The position numbers and the translations under genes were made by a program. Of a DNA stretch of 64,000 nt, positions 1-10,310 are shown one piece after another. Numbering within the stretch: the stretch's first letter is position 1; each line of letters opens with the position of its first letter. The stretch comes from Agrypnia vestita. Taxonomy: Eukaryota; Arthropoda; Insecta; Trichoptera; Phryganeidae. A model generated the notes under the pieces. The model did not search any database. It worked only from the letters and a program-made list of their open reading frames with translations, and was not told where the DNA came from. Location of the stretch: contig JADDOH010024921.1 of NCBI GenBank assembly GCA_016648135.1, positions 1-64,000 of the forward strand. The letters run 5' to 3'.

Positions 1-974
1 CACTTTGAAAATAATCACGTGTATTGAAGATGGAGAAAACTGCGTGTACGCCACGACTAAGTGCTGTGTTTGTAAAGGCAAGGCGCAGTCAAAGCTCACT
101 AGAGAAATCTGTGCGCCGAGTTTTGCCGTGAAATATTGCAATTTTGTCTAGACATGACAGCGTCGCTTCCCTTTACACTTTCACGTAATAAGCGGCCGCA
201 TTTTACAACAATTTTCCCCGGAACAAGACGTTGGATATTATAACCCAACCCCTCCAGACTGTTCTCAAAAAGCTACCCTATATTTTTTTAATAAATAATA
301 TTTATGCGATAGACAGAAAAAAATCGTTCCTTTAAAAAAATGTTTGGCTTTCACCAGGATACGGATCCGGGTCTAGTGATGTGCGATACATGTGCGATTT
401 CATTCATTCTTTTCATTCTTAACATTGTTTATTGTTTACTACACTATTCAAAAATTAATTCTTAATAATTAACTTAAAAATATCTTATCTAACTTTGTTG
501 TTAACATCTGTGAATCTTTTTAATTGGTCCATGAAATGAACACTATGCTTGTACATTATATGTTTATAAAATTTTTGTTAAGATTCCTTAATAAATAAAT
601 AAATACCCATTTTGCTATGTTAAATAAACATTTAAAATCATGAAAAATTTGAGATTTATACAATCTTCTATCAATCTAAATCTTTTGTAAAAAATATAAA
701 TATAATTCCATTTTATTTTATTATAATCATTATATTGCGCAATGACTTGCATATGCATAACCATTATATTGCGCAATTGCGCAAATCTCTAAAAACTTTG
801 ATCAATGCACGCCAGATGACGCCAGGATAGGTCAAATAATTTTTATTAAATCTTGAATATCTTTGTAACACCTGTTTTTTATTATGTTTATTATTTTTCA
901 TTGAAGTTGCATCAAAAAAACTCATTTAATTACTTTTAAGAGCAATTTCTATCCAGTCATGGATTTCAAAGACA
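1..974. other. AT-rich DNA, no gene
   Basis: I see no coding signal here. An AATAAATAAATAAAT run at about 590-604 looks like the 3' tail of an old LINE. The stretch 805-960 shares short words (GACGCCAG, GTCAAAT) with the repeat at 1855-2030. Confidence 0.5.
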
Positions 975-1214
975 AATTTATCTTTAGCGAAATTTTAAAT
1001 AAATTAAATTTTAATAATATTATTATTAAGTTCTACGGGTTAAGTATTTTTATGTGTTACAGCTGTTTCGGCTTGTAAGGCCATTATCAATGATAATTAT
1101 TTGATAATGGCCTTACAAGCCGAAACAGCTGTAACATTTAATACTTCACCCGTAGAACTTAAAATAATAATATTATTAAAATTTAATTTATTTTAAATTT
1201 CGCTAAAAATAAAT
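975..1214. repeat. Foldback element P4 with hammerhead-like motif in each arm
   Basis: The two arms (about 975-1090 and 1101-1214) are near-perfect inverted copies around a short AT centre. Each arm contains TTGATAA, then a GGC/GCC hairpin, then GAAAC followed by the self-complementary ACAGCTGT and an A. This matches the hammerhead layout of core, stem II, GAAA and stem III, but both core bases that normally pair (C3 and G8) are changed, to U and A. A single-arm copy lies at 45445-45550. The inverted structure is seen directly; the ribozyme origin is inferred from the other P families in this window. Confidence 0.7.
1098..1137 (+). ncRNA. Hammerhead-like motif, P4 type (U3/A8 variant)
   Basis: TTGATAA at 1101-1107 is followed by TGGC...GCC and GAAAC at 1122-1126, then AGCT and GTA at 1131-1133. 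The mirror copy is at 1055-1094 on the minus strand. The core differs from CUGANGA at both position 3 and position 8, so activity is doubtful. It is listed because the same double change is also at 45452. Confidence 0.35.
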
Positions 1215-1329
1215 ATGGAGTTCTACAAATTAAACACAAAAACCATAAATAAATAGACTAATTTATCATTGAAGACATTGTCGCTCCATCTAGGTTTCAT
1301 CATTCCAAGCTTCTGTGACCAGTTGTTCT

Positions 1330-1620
1330 AGTCTTTTGTGTGTGGTTTTCTATTTTATATTCTGCCGCGTATATCTGACCTCTCTGATCGGTGTGATGAG
1401 CATGTGTTGAGGTTAAGTATTGGCTCACAATACCGTACTGCAATCAGATATTTGGTTTCGGTACGGTATTGCAAGCCAATAGTTAACCTTAACAACAACA
1501 CACACTCATCACATCAGCCCTAATGATGGATCCTGCAATGGGATCCGAAACGTCGGCCAGAGAGGTTAGATAAACCTAGCATAATATTCGAGAAACCTAC
1601 AAATAAAAGATTCTGAACGG
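1330..1620. repeat. Foldback element P1, degraded copy
   Basis: This is homologous to the copies at 43793-44105 and 63036-63311. It shares the outer segment (ATTCTGCCG, CCTCTCTG), the middle (GTATTGC palindromes), the right arm (ATCACATCAGCCC, GGATCCGAAACG) and the tail AGATTCTGAACGG. The left arm has lost its core motif. The right arm keeps a damaged one at 1517-1558. I found no target-site duplication. Confidence 0.7.
1517..1558 (+). ncRNA. Degenerate hammerhead motif in P1 right arm
   Basis: GCC is followed by CTAATGA (G5 changed to A), then TGGATCC, a loop, GGGATCC, GAAAC and GTC, then GGC. Stem I (GCC/GGC) and stem II still pair and the cleavage triplet is GUC. The G5 change should abolish or strongly reduce cleavage. 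Confidence 0.5.
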
Positions 1621-1646
1621 TCGTGAAAGCCTGAGAATATAAAAAA

Positions 1647-1750
1647 CAAATTAATTAATCAATTACAAAAACAAACCACGGATTCAAATTCAAACCACGG
1701 ATCTCCTCCTACCCGGGGCAAGCGCGTTATCCAATTATACTATAGCGGCC
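1647..1750 (-). repeat. tRNA-derived SINE, family A, copy 1
   Basis: On the minus strand this reads GGCCGCTATAGTATAATTGG (A-box-like), then a CCCGGG-rich segment, GGAGATCCG and a degraded B box, followed by an ATTGATTAATT tail. It matches 37662-37795 and 25018-25250. A duplicated ACCACGGAT word near 1677 and 1694 shows a small internal repeat. Confidence 0.6.
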
Positions 1751-1854
1751 TTGTACATTTCCGTGAATATATCGACCTTATCTGTAAGTCTCATTTATTA
1801 ATTGATTAACAAATATTATCCATTTTTAGAGTATTCCACTTTCTCTGGTACGGT

Positions 1855-2030
1855 AGACACAAATTACTTTGTGCAAGTGCCGCTAGGGGACGCCAGAATT
1901 GTCAAATTTAATTCATTTTAATTTTTTTGTCACATTTGATATATTATATTCAAGAACACATTCTTACTATGATGTTGCAATTTTTTAGAACAAATTTCTG
2001 TGAAATTTAAAACCATTTTAATTAATTATT
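1855..2030. repeat. Unclassified interspersed repeat R
   Basis: Words such as CCGCTAG..GACGCCAG and AGAACAAATTTCTGTGAA recur at 20765-20950 and 25030-25110, and weakly at 805-960. There is no coding content. It may be the body or tail of a SINE/LINE, since the second half adjoins family A SINE sequence at 25080. Confidence 0.4.
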
Positions 2031-2717
2031 ATTCTTGTATTCAGCAATGAAAAGATTGCCTTGTAAACAAACCTCTCTGCAAGGTCTAGGATTCAAAGGC
2101 TTCTGATTTTAATAAACTTCGGACACTTATCTCGTTAAACAAAGAGCTCGATTACAAAATGAAATGAAATTTTTTAAAAATATAATAACCTCTTAAATTA
2201 CAGGCATTTTTAATCGTATCTCAAAAGTCCTGGGATGCGTGTCTTCCTTTAAATTAAATTAATTAAAAATAATTTAATTTAAAATGTGAAGAAAAATGGT
2301 GAAAAGATTTTTTTAATTATATTTATGTACAAAATTAAAAAGTTGTGTTATGTAAATAAACAAAATGAAAGAGAAATGAAACATCGTTGTAAGCGAAATC
2401 GGATACCTTCTTCTAAAGGACGAAACTCTTTGTTTAGACCTGTACCTTTTGTTACAGCGTAAGAAAATACTTGAAATAAAATTTAATTAAGCCATGCAGT
2501 ACAATATTGGATACAAAAGACTAAAATTACTATACATAATTGAAGGCTTCGGTGAATAAACGTGTTATATATGATATTCCTTCCTGAAATCTTCAGTATA
2601 CTTTTTTTTTGTAGAATATGAAAATAATGTTCGCGGCAGACATGTTCTTTAGTGGATACATAATTTTATACACACAATATAATATATTATGTGCCAGGAG
2701 AATAACTTTGTACTCAA
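2031..2717. other. No recognisable feature
   Basis: AT-rich sequence with scattered short frames only. I see no repeat family or gene here. Confidence 0.4.
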
Positions 2718-3443
2718 CTAGCTTACACGCGCGGCTTCGTACGCGTAGATTTTTAGTAACTTTTAGTCATATTTTATAAATTTGTGTATTAACCTTAACA
2801 CAGAGATATATGTCGTCATATATCTATATGTACAACTTCTCTATAAAAAGTATTTAAATATCTCTTACCGTTAAGACATTGTTCGTAAAAAAACGCATTG
2901 TTCGACCATTTTTTTGTCGACTTTAGTTGTAAAAAAACACATAAAAACAAAGTTTTCATTTTACTCCCTTTCTTTGTAAATTAAGTTTATCGTCATGTAA
3001 TAATTGATTGACTGAAAATGAAACATGTCTAGACAAATAAATATCTATGTCAAAAATCTCTCAAAATATCTCTTTATTATTTGATTTCTTCCCAAAAAAA
3101 ATCTGTGAACCAATATAAAATATATTTTAAATATCAGGCCGCCGTTGGTAATCAAACTTTTGGAATGATTCCAATTTGAAAAAAACATTAAAATTTCTAA
3201 AATTCCAAAATTATAATGTATTTTTTTTTTAAGGAAAATTTGATAGATGTTTTTGATCGTCGTCACTAGTCTGCTTGATACGAAAAGCCCTTTTATTTTT
3301 ACGGGATAATATATAAACTATGTACACTTTGAAAGTTCATTCTAAATATTGGTAGAAGACTTTTTGAAATCAGTTGATAAGTTTCGGAGATTACCTCCTA
3401 CATCCAAAGTTACAAACTTTACCTCTTTATATATTAGTATGGA
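2718..3443 (-). mobile_element. Helitron-like non-autonomous element H1, interrupted
   Basis: The minus-strand 5' end is TCCATACTAATATATAAAG and the 3' end is CTAG followed by T, with a GC-rich segment (GTACGAAGCCGCGCG) just before it. This fits Helitron rules: 5' TC, 3' hairpin then CTRR, insertion between A and T. The uninterrupted relative is at 31643-32010. The copy is split by repeat T at 2932-3274; flanks of the split (CGACTTTAGTTGTAAAA and ACGAAAAGCCC) match the contiguous copy. No Rep/helicase coding sequence is present. Confidence 0.6.
2932..3274 (+). repeat. Repeat T copy 1, nested in H1
   Basis: It starts like the other T copies (AAAACACATAAAAAC, then TTTTACTCCCTTTC) and tracks the long copy at 53592-54147 (GATTGACTGAAAAT, TATCTCTTTATTATTTGA, GCCGCCGTTGGTA). 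It stops at GTCTGCTTG, short of the normal T end. Confidence 0.65.
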
Positions 3444-3639
3444 TTGAATACAAAACTATATTTAACATTTATTTATTTTATTATACATAGATTAATACAA
3501 TGGTGATGTACGCCTGGGTTACGAAGTACTACCCTAAACCAGGTCGACTAACCAGGGGTCAAGAACGCAACGGCACCGAAGAATAGAAGAATTCAGATTT
3601 CATACCTCTTTCCAGCGCTCAAGATCTTTAACCTTAATT

Positions 3640-3722
3640 AAGATAAATTATAGAGGTCACACAGAGACGAGGCTTTTTATATGAGAAACGTGTATGTGTC
3701 ATTATATACGTTGACCCAAAGC
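3640..3722 (+). repeat. Fragment of foldback family F2
   Basis: TATAGAGGTCACACAGAGACGA and the following ATATGAGAAACG resemble the ends of the F2 elements at 19554-20066 and 28455-28562. Only one end is present. Confidence 0.4.
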
Positions 3723-3747
3723 TTAAAAACTATTTTATAAGGCATCA

Positions 3748-4625
3748 TTACTAGCATCATTACTGATGAACTAGTTAGTTTACATATACAGAAATATACG
3801 TAAACTAACTAGTTCATGAGAAAAGAATACAGATGTCTTTAGCATAGTCAAATCAGATATACGGAGGGTTCCCAGATTTATTGCGTTATTGATGGATTAT
3901 GATTTTGATAGAGAATATTCGATGATCACTAAATTGGGTGAAAAACATAAACAATCTACGTGAGTGACAGCATCATTACTCATGAACTAAGTTTACATAC
4001 ATAGAAATATATGTAAACTAACTAGTTCATGAGAAAAGACTACAGATGTCTTTAGCATAGTCAAATCAAATGTACGGAGGGTTCCCAGATTTATTGCGTT
4101 ATTGATGGATTATGATTTTGATAGAGAATATTCGATGATAACTAAATTGGGTGAAAAACATAAACAATGTTACCTCTACGTGAGTGACAGCATCATTACT
4201 CATGAACTAAGTTTACATACATAGAAATATATGTAAACTAACTAGTTCATGAGAAAAGACTACAGATGTCTTTAGCATAGACAAATCAAATATACGGAGG
4301 ATTCCCAGATTTATTGCGTTATTGATGGATTATGATTTTGATAGAGAATATTCGATGATCACTAAATTGGGTGAAAAACATAAACAATGTTACCTCTACG
4401 TGAGTGACAGCATCATTACTCATGAACTAAGTTTACATACATAGAAATATATGTAAACTAACTAGTTCATGAGAAAAGACTACAGATGTCTTTAGCATAG
4501 TCAAATCAAATATACGGAGGGTTCCCAGATTTATTGCGTTATTGATGGATTATGATTTTGATAGAGAATATTCGATGATCACTAAATTGGGTGAAAAACA
4601 TAAACAATGTTACCTCTACGTGAGT
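3748..4625 (+). repeat. Four tandem 220-bp repeats with internal hairpin and short open frame
   Basis: Unit junctions (TGAGTGACAGCATCATTACT) are at 3961, 4181 and 4401, with a final partial junction at 4621, so the period is exactly 220 bp. The first unit lacks 7 bp (GTTACCT is missing near 3950). Each unit has a hairpin formed by TTTACATA and TATGTAAA arms extending to GAACTA/TAGTTC. Each also has a roughly 60-codon stop-free stretch running from about GAAAAGACTACAGATG to CATACATAG, containing RRVPRFIALLMDYDFD. I do not recognise the peptide. Because 220 is not a multiple of 3 the units cannot form one continuous frame. Confidence 0.9.
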
Positions 4626-4661
4626 GTAATTAGTATTTTATATGTATATATATTTTTTTCT

Positions 4662-4826
4662 TTAAAAAAATAGAAATGCGAACACGGAATACGTGTCACA
4701 TAAATATTTTTATTATGTTCAAACTATGCTAAATGCTTGTGCAATGAAATTAGGATTAACTTGCAGTGAGATTCGAACCCGCGACCTTTGGATCACGAGG
4801 CGAGAGTCCTAACCGCAAGAATAACA
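4662..4826 (-). repeat. tRNA-derived SINE, family B, copy 1
   Basis: On the minus strand: a tRNA-like head with GGTCGCGGGTTCGAA (B box) and CCTCGTGATCC, then AGTTAATCCTA, a body GCACAAGCATTTAGCATAG, and a tail ending CGTGTTCGCATTTCTA plus T/A run. Other copies are at 22830-22990, 33842-34046 and 43364-43446. Confidence 0.7.
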
Positions 4827-5149
4827 ATATAAGTTTTATATTATTATAAGTATATAAAAGTTTCGAGAGTAACGGAATCTCTCATTGACAGGTAATGTTA
4901 ATTTAATAATATTTTCCCATATATAGAAAAAAGCTTTGTCCCTAAGAGACTTTTAAAGTCCTATAACTTGATTTATGAAGGTACTCGGCCGTATTTCGAA
5001 AAAGCAAACATTGCTATTCCGGTATAAACATAAGTTTATCACAAATTATGAATAACTTGACATTTGTTAATGTTTTAGAGCTTTCTGATTGGTTCAATTC
5101 ATTAATTCCAAACCTGTCAAACTTAATAACATCAAAATTGACGGTAATA

Positions 5150-5613
5150 ACGTAACCAACACTGATGTATGGAAGAGGAGCCTGGAGCTGGCAGAAATGG
5201 AACGAAAGTAGATTGAACGCAGCGGAGATGAGATCCCTTAGACGTTTGTGTGACAAACCCATTAATGATAGAGTAAAGAATGAAGATATTAGGAATGAAT
5301 GTAAAGCTGATCTTACCATAATTAATAGAATTAAAAAAGGGTCGCTCAGATGGTTCGGGCATGTTGAGTGAATGAATGGTAAGAAAAATATATAACGCAA
5401 GTGTTGATGGCGCCAGAAAGGGAGGGCGACCGCGGAAAAAGTGACACCATCAGATTAACCAGATACTGGAAGATGGTCCCTTAGAAGCCTCAACAGCCGG
5501 CGAGCTTGCATGCGAAGATGTATGAATGTGGATGAGACGAGAGTTGTATGTCAGGACAGAAGAGTGTGGCGCTCATTCTCTCTGCCTATCCCCATGAGCA
5601 ACGGCGTGATGGA
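5150..5613 (+). pseudogene. LINE-G 3' fragment (non-LTR retrotransposon RT C-terminus)
   Basis: The frame at 5165-5371 encodes the region after the reverse transcriptase of a non-LTR retrotransposon: SWQKWNESRLNAAEMRSLRR, then DRVKNEDIRNEC and LRWFGHVE. The family normally continues into a GRPRK-type basic stretch and a C-terminal RRCMN..RRVWRS segment. Both are present downstream (5400-5590), but a deletion after GHVE shifts the frame. The sequence ends near CGGCGTGATGG, the usual LINE-G 3' end, without the GTTA tail. Four other copies lie in this window. The copy is 5'-truncated and dead. Confidence 0.8.
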
Positions 5614-5634
5614 TTTTTTTATTTTTTTATTTTT

Positions 5635-6425
5635 ATTTACAATATAATAAAAACCTAAAAGGTTTACGCATAACATTTTAATATGATTCAATATAGGAAT
5701 ATAATAATAATATAATTTAGATACAAAGTCATTTTTTTATAGTTGGCCGAGTTTTAGCATTTTTGTCACATCTGTTTTGAATTTGTCAGTGGTCAGTTGT
5801 TTTGTCTGTTGTGGTAGGTAGTTGTATAGTTTTAATCTATTTCAAATTAGTCGGGATTGTCCTGGTTTTGTTTTGGCTTGTGTTATGTAATAGTTTTGAG
5901 CCGTTCTAGTGTTGTGTTAATGTTTTTCGTGTATTTTGTGTAATTTTATGTCTTCGTCTTGTATATCGCCAATTGCTAGTCTGTGAATGATTTTAAGTGT
6001 TTCGATTTTTGTGATGCTTTCGATGTTTAATTGTTGTGTTATACGGTATACAGTTTCAGTTGGTGTCCGGTATTTCAGAACATAGACCATTTTTAGTATT
6101 TTGTTTTGCCGTCGTTGGAGTCTGTTTAGGTTAGTTTTGTTTCCGGTTCCCCAGAAGGGTACCAAATATCCTATTCTGCTCTTGACGTATGCCTGGTACA
6201 TCAGAATTTTTACGGTCTTCGGTGTGATTTCGTTTATTTTGTGGAATAGACTGGTCAGTTTAGTCAGTGAGTCAATTACTTTGTCTATTTGAAAGGTCCA
6301 TTTGAGGTGTTTGTCTATGTTGAGTCCTTAGTATTTAGTATTTTCTAGTTTAGTGAGTGTTTCTTGTATATTTTTATGTCCATTTTATGCGTTTTCCGTT
6401 TGGCCTCAAAGTTAATAAGGTAAGT
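5635..6425 (-). pseudogene. CR1/Jockey-like LINE fragment, RT C-terminal part
   Basis: Read on the minus strand from 6425: INFEAKRKTHKMD, then (after a one-base frameshift) LTKLENTKY, a TAA stop where the family has Leu of YLG, then GLNIDKHLKWTFQIDKVID and TPKTVKILMYQAYVKSRIGY. The frame 6201-5917 continues with FWGTGNKTNLNRLQRRQNKI. This is the classic thumb region of a LINE reverse transcriptase (YLGxxID..W..HI and a Y.x.V.SRI.Y motif). Upstream RT and endonuclease domains are missing. The 3' part (5635-5900) is untranslated AT-rich sequence. Confidence 0.8.
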
Positions 6426-7182
6426 GGGTAAGTAAGTATATCGAAATAGCAATGATTGCTATTTTCATATAAACTCAGAGGATGATAATATTATAGAAAC
6501 GTGAATTGTAATGTTCTATATTAAATACCTTATGTGAATACCAAGTAAAAAATCTCAGATATGGAATAACACAGGAAGAACACCATTAACGGACGCTTCC
6601 GGAATACTAGGGATCTCTCTCCCTCCAACGCAAATCCCATTTCCTTCCGTCAATCAAAAGGAGATAGATTCTTCCTTTTTTTATTTGGATCAATTACTCT
6701 CCATTCCTGGAATGGAAGGGTGCACATGTATATATGTATTTTTTGGTAAGGGTTAAAGTTAAACACAAAAAAATACAACCCTTATATAACCCCTCCGACA
6801 CGCACTCCAGCAAGAAATCCCGGTTGAAGAGTGGCATTTACAAAAAAAACTTTATTTTCCTAAGCGTTGAAGAATAAGGAGAAATGGGGATGAAGAAATT
6901 TTAATACTGTTGCGAAAGCGCCAAGTGAAATCGCTAAGATTTATGACATTTATATGTAGATACAGTGAGGTAGATAAAAAACAAAGAAACTCTAGATATT
7001 GCCATGTTTATGTAAATATTTTAATAATCACGGCGAGAATATGTCTTTATTAGATTTAGATTTTTAATAATGTTTAGAACTGAATTTACGACAAACATTT
7101 ATCATAAGATAACGATGTGTTTAAGTCATCTTATAAATTAGTAATACTTTATGAAATTCATCCCTGCTACTGTCGGTATATA
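6426..7182. other. No recognisable feature
   Basis: Unassigned AT-rich sequence. 6560-6720 is slightly GC-richer and single-copy in this window. No open frame of interest. Confidence 0.4.
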
Positions 7183-7723
7183 CAGGGTTATTTGTAAAAC
7201 ATTAATAACCTCGCAGGACTATATTCCTGCCTTGATTATGAGTTGAAAATGTTCAAACTACCATGACCTAATATCAATAGTTATGGAGATATGCGACATC
7301 AAAGTTTGCATTTTTTTTCTCAATATTTCTGATTTATTTTTTGTAAAATGTTGGACTATCATTACAGTAACTTATATCGAATATGAAAAATTTATTCCCT
7401 TTAATACAAGTCAAATAAAAAAATAAAAACCTTCGAATTCCAATTGGAAAACATTCCAATTGGAATTTTTCCAAGGTTTTAATTATTTTATTTAACTTGT
7501 ATTGAAACGAATGAATTTTTCGTTATCGATATTAGTTACTATTATGATAGTCCAACGTTTTACAAAAAATAAGTCAGAAATATTGAAAAAAAAAATTCCA
7601 ACTTTGATGTCACATATCTCCATAACTATTGATATTAGGTCATGATAGCTTGAACATTTTCGACTAATAATCAAGGCAGGAGTATAGTCCTGCGAGGTTA
7701 TTAATGTTTTACAAATAACCCTA
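7183..7723. mobile_element. Palindromic MITE, CAGGG ends, copy 1
   Basis: The element is one large foldback. The left end CAGGGTTATTTGTAAAACAT is the inverse of the right end (last base G changed to A), and pairing continues through AATAACCTCGCAGGACTATA and on to the centre, where TTCCAATTGGAA-type words meet near 7450. Arms are about 260 bp. TA sits at both edges. It has no coding capacity; the reported short frames are mirror images of each other. The nearly full copy at 24010-24539 shows the target duplication is TA, which suggests a Tc1/mariner-type or similar transposase acted in trans (inference). Confidence 0.85.
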
Positions 7724-9242
7724 TATAAATATAAGAGAGACTTGAACTAGGAACGACAAAGTTCACATCCTTGTCGAATAGCATGAGAGCCTAAATAATG
7801 TCCTGTGTACATATAGGATACATGTCTTGGAGATTCGTTTCAAAAACGCGTATTTTATACACTGAGTAGAATATTAAAATGATATGTATCGACAAGGTTT
7901 GAGATTAAGTAACTTACCATAAATTGTTTCCATGAAAATTTATGTACAAAAGTTACATCATTATTGTCATCGATTGTTCCTTGTATCTGAGGAAGATAGT
8001 CATTCTTGATTGTGGGTGCTTGGGTGAAGAGTCGAATCCTGGTTCTGCAAGTAATGCGGTATTTTAAGCATGGGGAACATTTGTCATGGGCTGACAACAC
8101 CCTGGTTGCTCTCTTTCTTTCTTATCTTATCTTTGTGTCTTCTAATGTTAGCAGAATTATGTGTTTTTTTAAGTATTAGGTGAGATTGTTTATCCCAATC
8201 CACTCTAGTTAAACCTGTCTTTTTCATCTAGTTGCCCAAGTAATAAAGCTTTCGATGTTGGCAATTTATATTGGGCTTCTGAACTAAGTGTTATGTATGA
8301 GTGTCCTATCAATTGGATCCTTAGATATGGGATGATTTAGGCACCTAGGATATTCTCTTGCACTCTGCTCAGATTGTAATTCTTTTAGTCCTCCCTATTA
8401 CTTCCATCCTCTTCCAGCATTATATCTCAAATGCTTCCAACCTACATTTCTCTCTGGCGAATTGTTTTTTTTTCTTAGTAAAATGCTATTGCAAATATAT
8501 TACAAATCATATTAAAATAATTTGAAATTAATAAAAGATATCCCAGAGATAAAAGTGGTCTATGACCCTGGCGCCGTCTTGTGATTTTCGTTTAAAGTTA
8601 ATTAATTGAAGCAATGAACCTTTACGAGCTGCTTGCAGTTTGTAAAACTAGATGTCGGTAATTGATGTGCTTATTATTTGTGAATAATGTAATATAAATA
8701 ATGTGGTAAGAAACAATGTTCTGTGCTAAGTGTATTCCTTCGGAAGGCAGCGGGCTTGTTTGCGGGTGTTTTATGGCTTCCCGCCGTTGACATCAACAGA
8801 CAGACGAGAAGAGGAAACAAAGAGAAATGAGAGGAAGTTATGCACGCCGATGGTGGATTCATTCCTAGGCCGACTTTGTCAGGGGTGGTTTTTCAACTCT
8901 ACTTTAATATTTAATAAAAAAATGCGGATATATATGTTATTTTTTAATATTTGGTGGTGTAGAAAAGAATTTCTTGGAAAGTTGTTATGCAATCGCGGGA
9001 CGAAATCAAGATGCTGAGCAGTGAAGAAATATTACATATTTTTTTAGTTTATAGCGTTTACTTTGTGGTTAATAGTAAGTAATAAAATAACTAACTTGTT
9101 GTTCAGTTCTCAATTATCTCCACCATAAATGTAGCTACGCCCCCGTTTAAAAATTAACTTAATCAGATTATAATAAAATTGTATTTGAATCGATAAGATT
9201 TTACACATTTTGAATAGGTTTTTCGGTTGGTCCTTACATGCT
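7724..9242. other. Single-copy DNA, no gene assigned
   Basis: No repeat family recognised. A GC-richer island at 8720-9010 has overlapping open frames on both strands (8730-9017 plus, 8674-8862 minus), but neither looks like a known protein. Confidence 0.35.
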
Positions 9243-9552
9243 TTTTACTTCCATTCTTTTAACTCATAGCGTCTGTTTGCTTGACTGACGCAAAAACTTT
9301 GAATCGATTTTTAACCCTTTTCCCGTGATCCAATTAAGCTGAAACTTTGCAGACAGACTCGTGGCGACTGTAAAAATGATGTATCAAAATTTAGTTAAAA
9401 AATGTAATAATTATAGTATGATTTTGGATTTTTCAATTTTTTAATGGTTTTTTTCATCCAACTGAGTAATGACTCCGGCGCGTGGTGTAGACACAAAACC
9501 TGATTAAATAAGAAAGGGAGTATAATAAAAACTCGGTTTTTATGGGTTATTT
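9243..9552 (-). repeat. Repeat T copy 2
   Basis: On the minus strand it starts near AAAACCGAGTTTTTATTATA and CTCCCTTTCTT and ends at AAAAGAATGGAAGTAAAAA. It contains the family hallmark GATCCAAT..AGCTGAAACTTTGCA and ATCGATTCAAAG in inverse orientation. Confidence 0.7.
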
Positions 9553-10069
9553 ATTTTTTATTTGCCATTGTTTTAATTATTCTAAGTTGTAGTTGATTTA
9601 TTTTCTCTAAATATGATGAAATACTAACTGAAAAAACTTTTGTAAGATCGGGAACAATTTAAAAAAAGAAGAAAAATTTCCTTATTTTTTTTTAAACGAT
9701 TGTTAAAAAGTTAATGGATTGAGAAATGAAAAAGATATTTCATTTTTAAATTAAGATATGACCTTTTATCTCTCTCGAACAAACGTGCACCGGAGAATAT
9801 TGTATTTCGTTCTCGGCGAAGGAACTCCACGAGAATGGACACGATGCGGCCATTTTAATTTATTTTTCAAAAATTTTCCAATAAAATAAAGGTTTAATAT
9901 GTAACTTAATAAGTGGGATTAAACATATATATTAATTACCTGTTTGTAAAAAAAATCACCTTACTTCTACATAAATTTCAGGTGGTGCATATAACCACTT
10001 AATACCAATTGAAGAACTTAGAGTGAATTTCCAATTATACCAACTGAGTTAAGGCTGTTATTACGGTCG
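9553..10069. other. No recognisable feature
   Basis: AT-rich, no supported gene or repeat. Confidence 0.4.
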
Positions 10070-10310
10070 TTGGACATATTTAACTGTAACTGGCTGTTTA
10101 AAGATTTAAGGTTGTTATCACGTCGTATAAGGTCGTTAGACATATTTAACTCCGTTTAATATATATTTTATATAATTAAAATATCCGCGGGTAAAGGTCA
10201 TCCTCCTGATGACGTTGAATAAGAATTCAACGAAACGTCGAGAATCGTATCTCGGAAAAACATACGGTTCGTATAAAATATCCGCAACCAGTTACAGTTA
10301 AATATACCAA
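10070..10310. repeat. Inverted-repeat element P5 enclosing a hammerhead motif
   Basis: ACATATTTAACTGTAACTGG near 10074 and CCAGTTACAGTTAAATAT near 10288 are inverse copies, about 210 bp apart. AAAATATCCGC occurs twice inside (about 10178 and 10277). The hammerhead candidate at 10203-10242 lies between them. I saw no second copy in the window. Confidence 0.55.
10203..10242 (+). ncRNA. Hammerhead ribozyme candidate, type I (P5)
   Basis: CTC is followed by CTGATGA (10206-10212), one extra C, stem II GTTGAAT (10214-10220) with ATTCAAC (10225-10231), GAAAC (10232-10236), GTC (10237-10239) and GAG. Stem II has seven perfect pairs and stem I (CTC/GAG) has three. The core bases and the GUC cleavage triplet are canonical. 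The unpaired base between core and stem II and the two-pair stem III suggest weak activity as a monomer. Confidence 0.6.

Noticed and set aside
3750..3835. CTGATGA at the start of the first 220-bp unit as a hammerhead core
   Set aside because: The other units read CTCATGA there and the bases take part in the long hairpin; no GAAA follows the stem.
3748..4625. CRISPR-like array
   Set aside because: Units are full-length direct repeats without variable spacers, and the sequence is eukaryotic.
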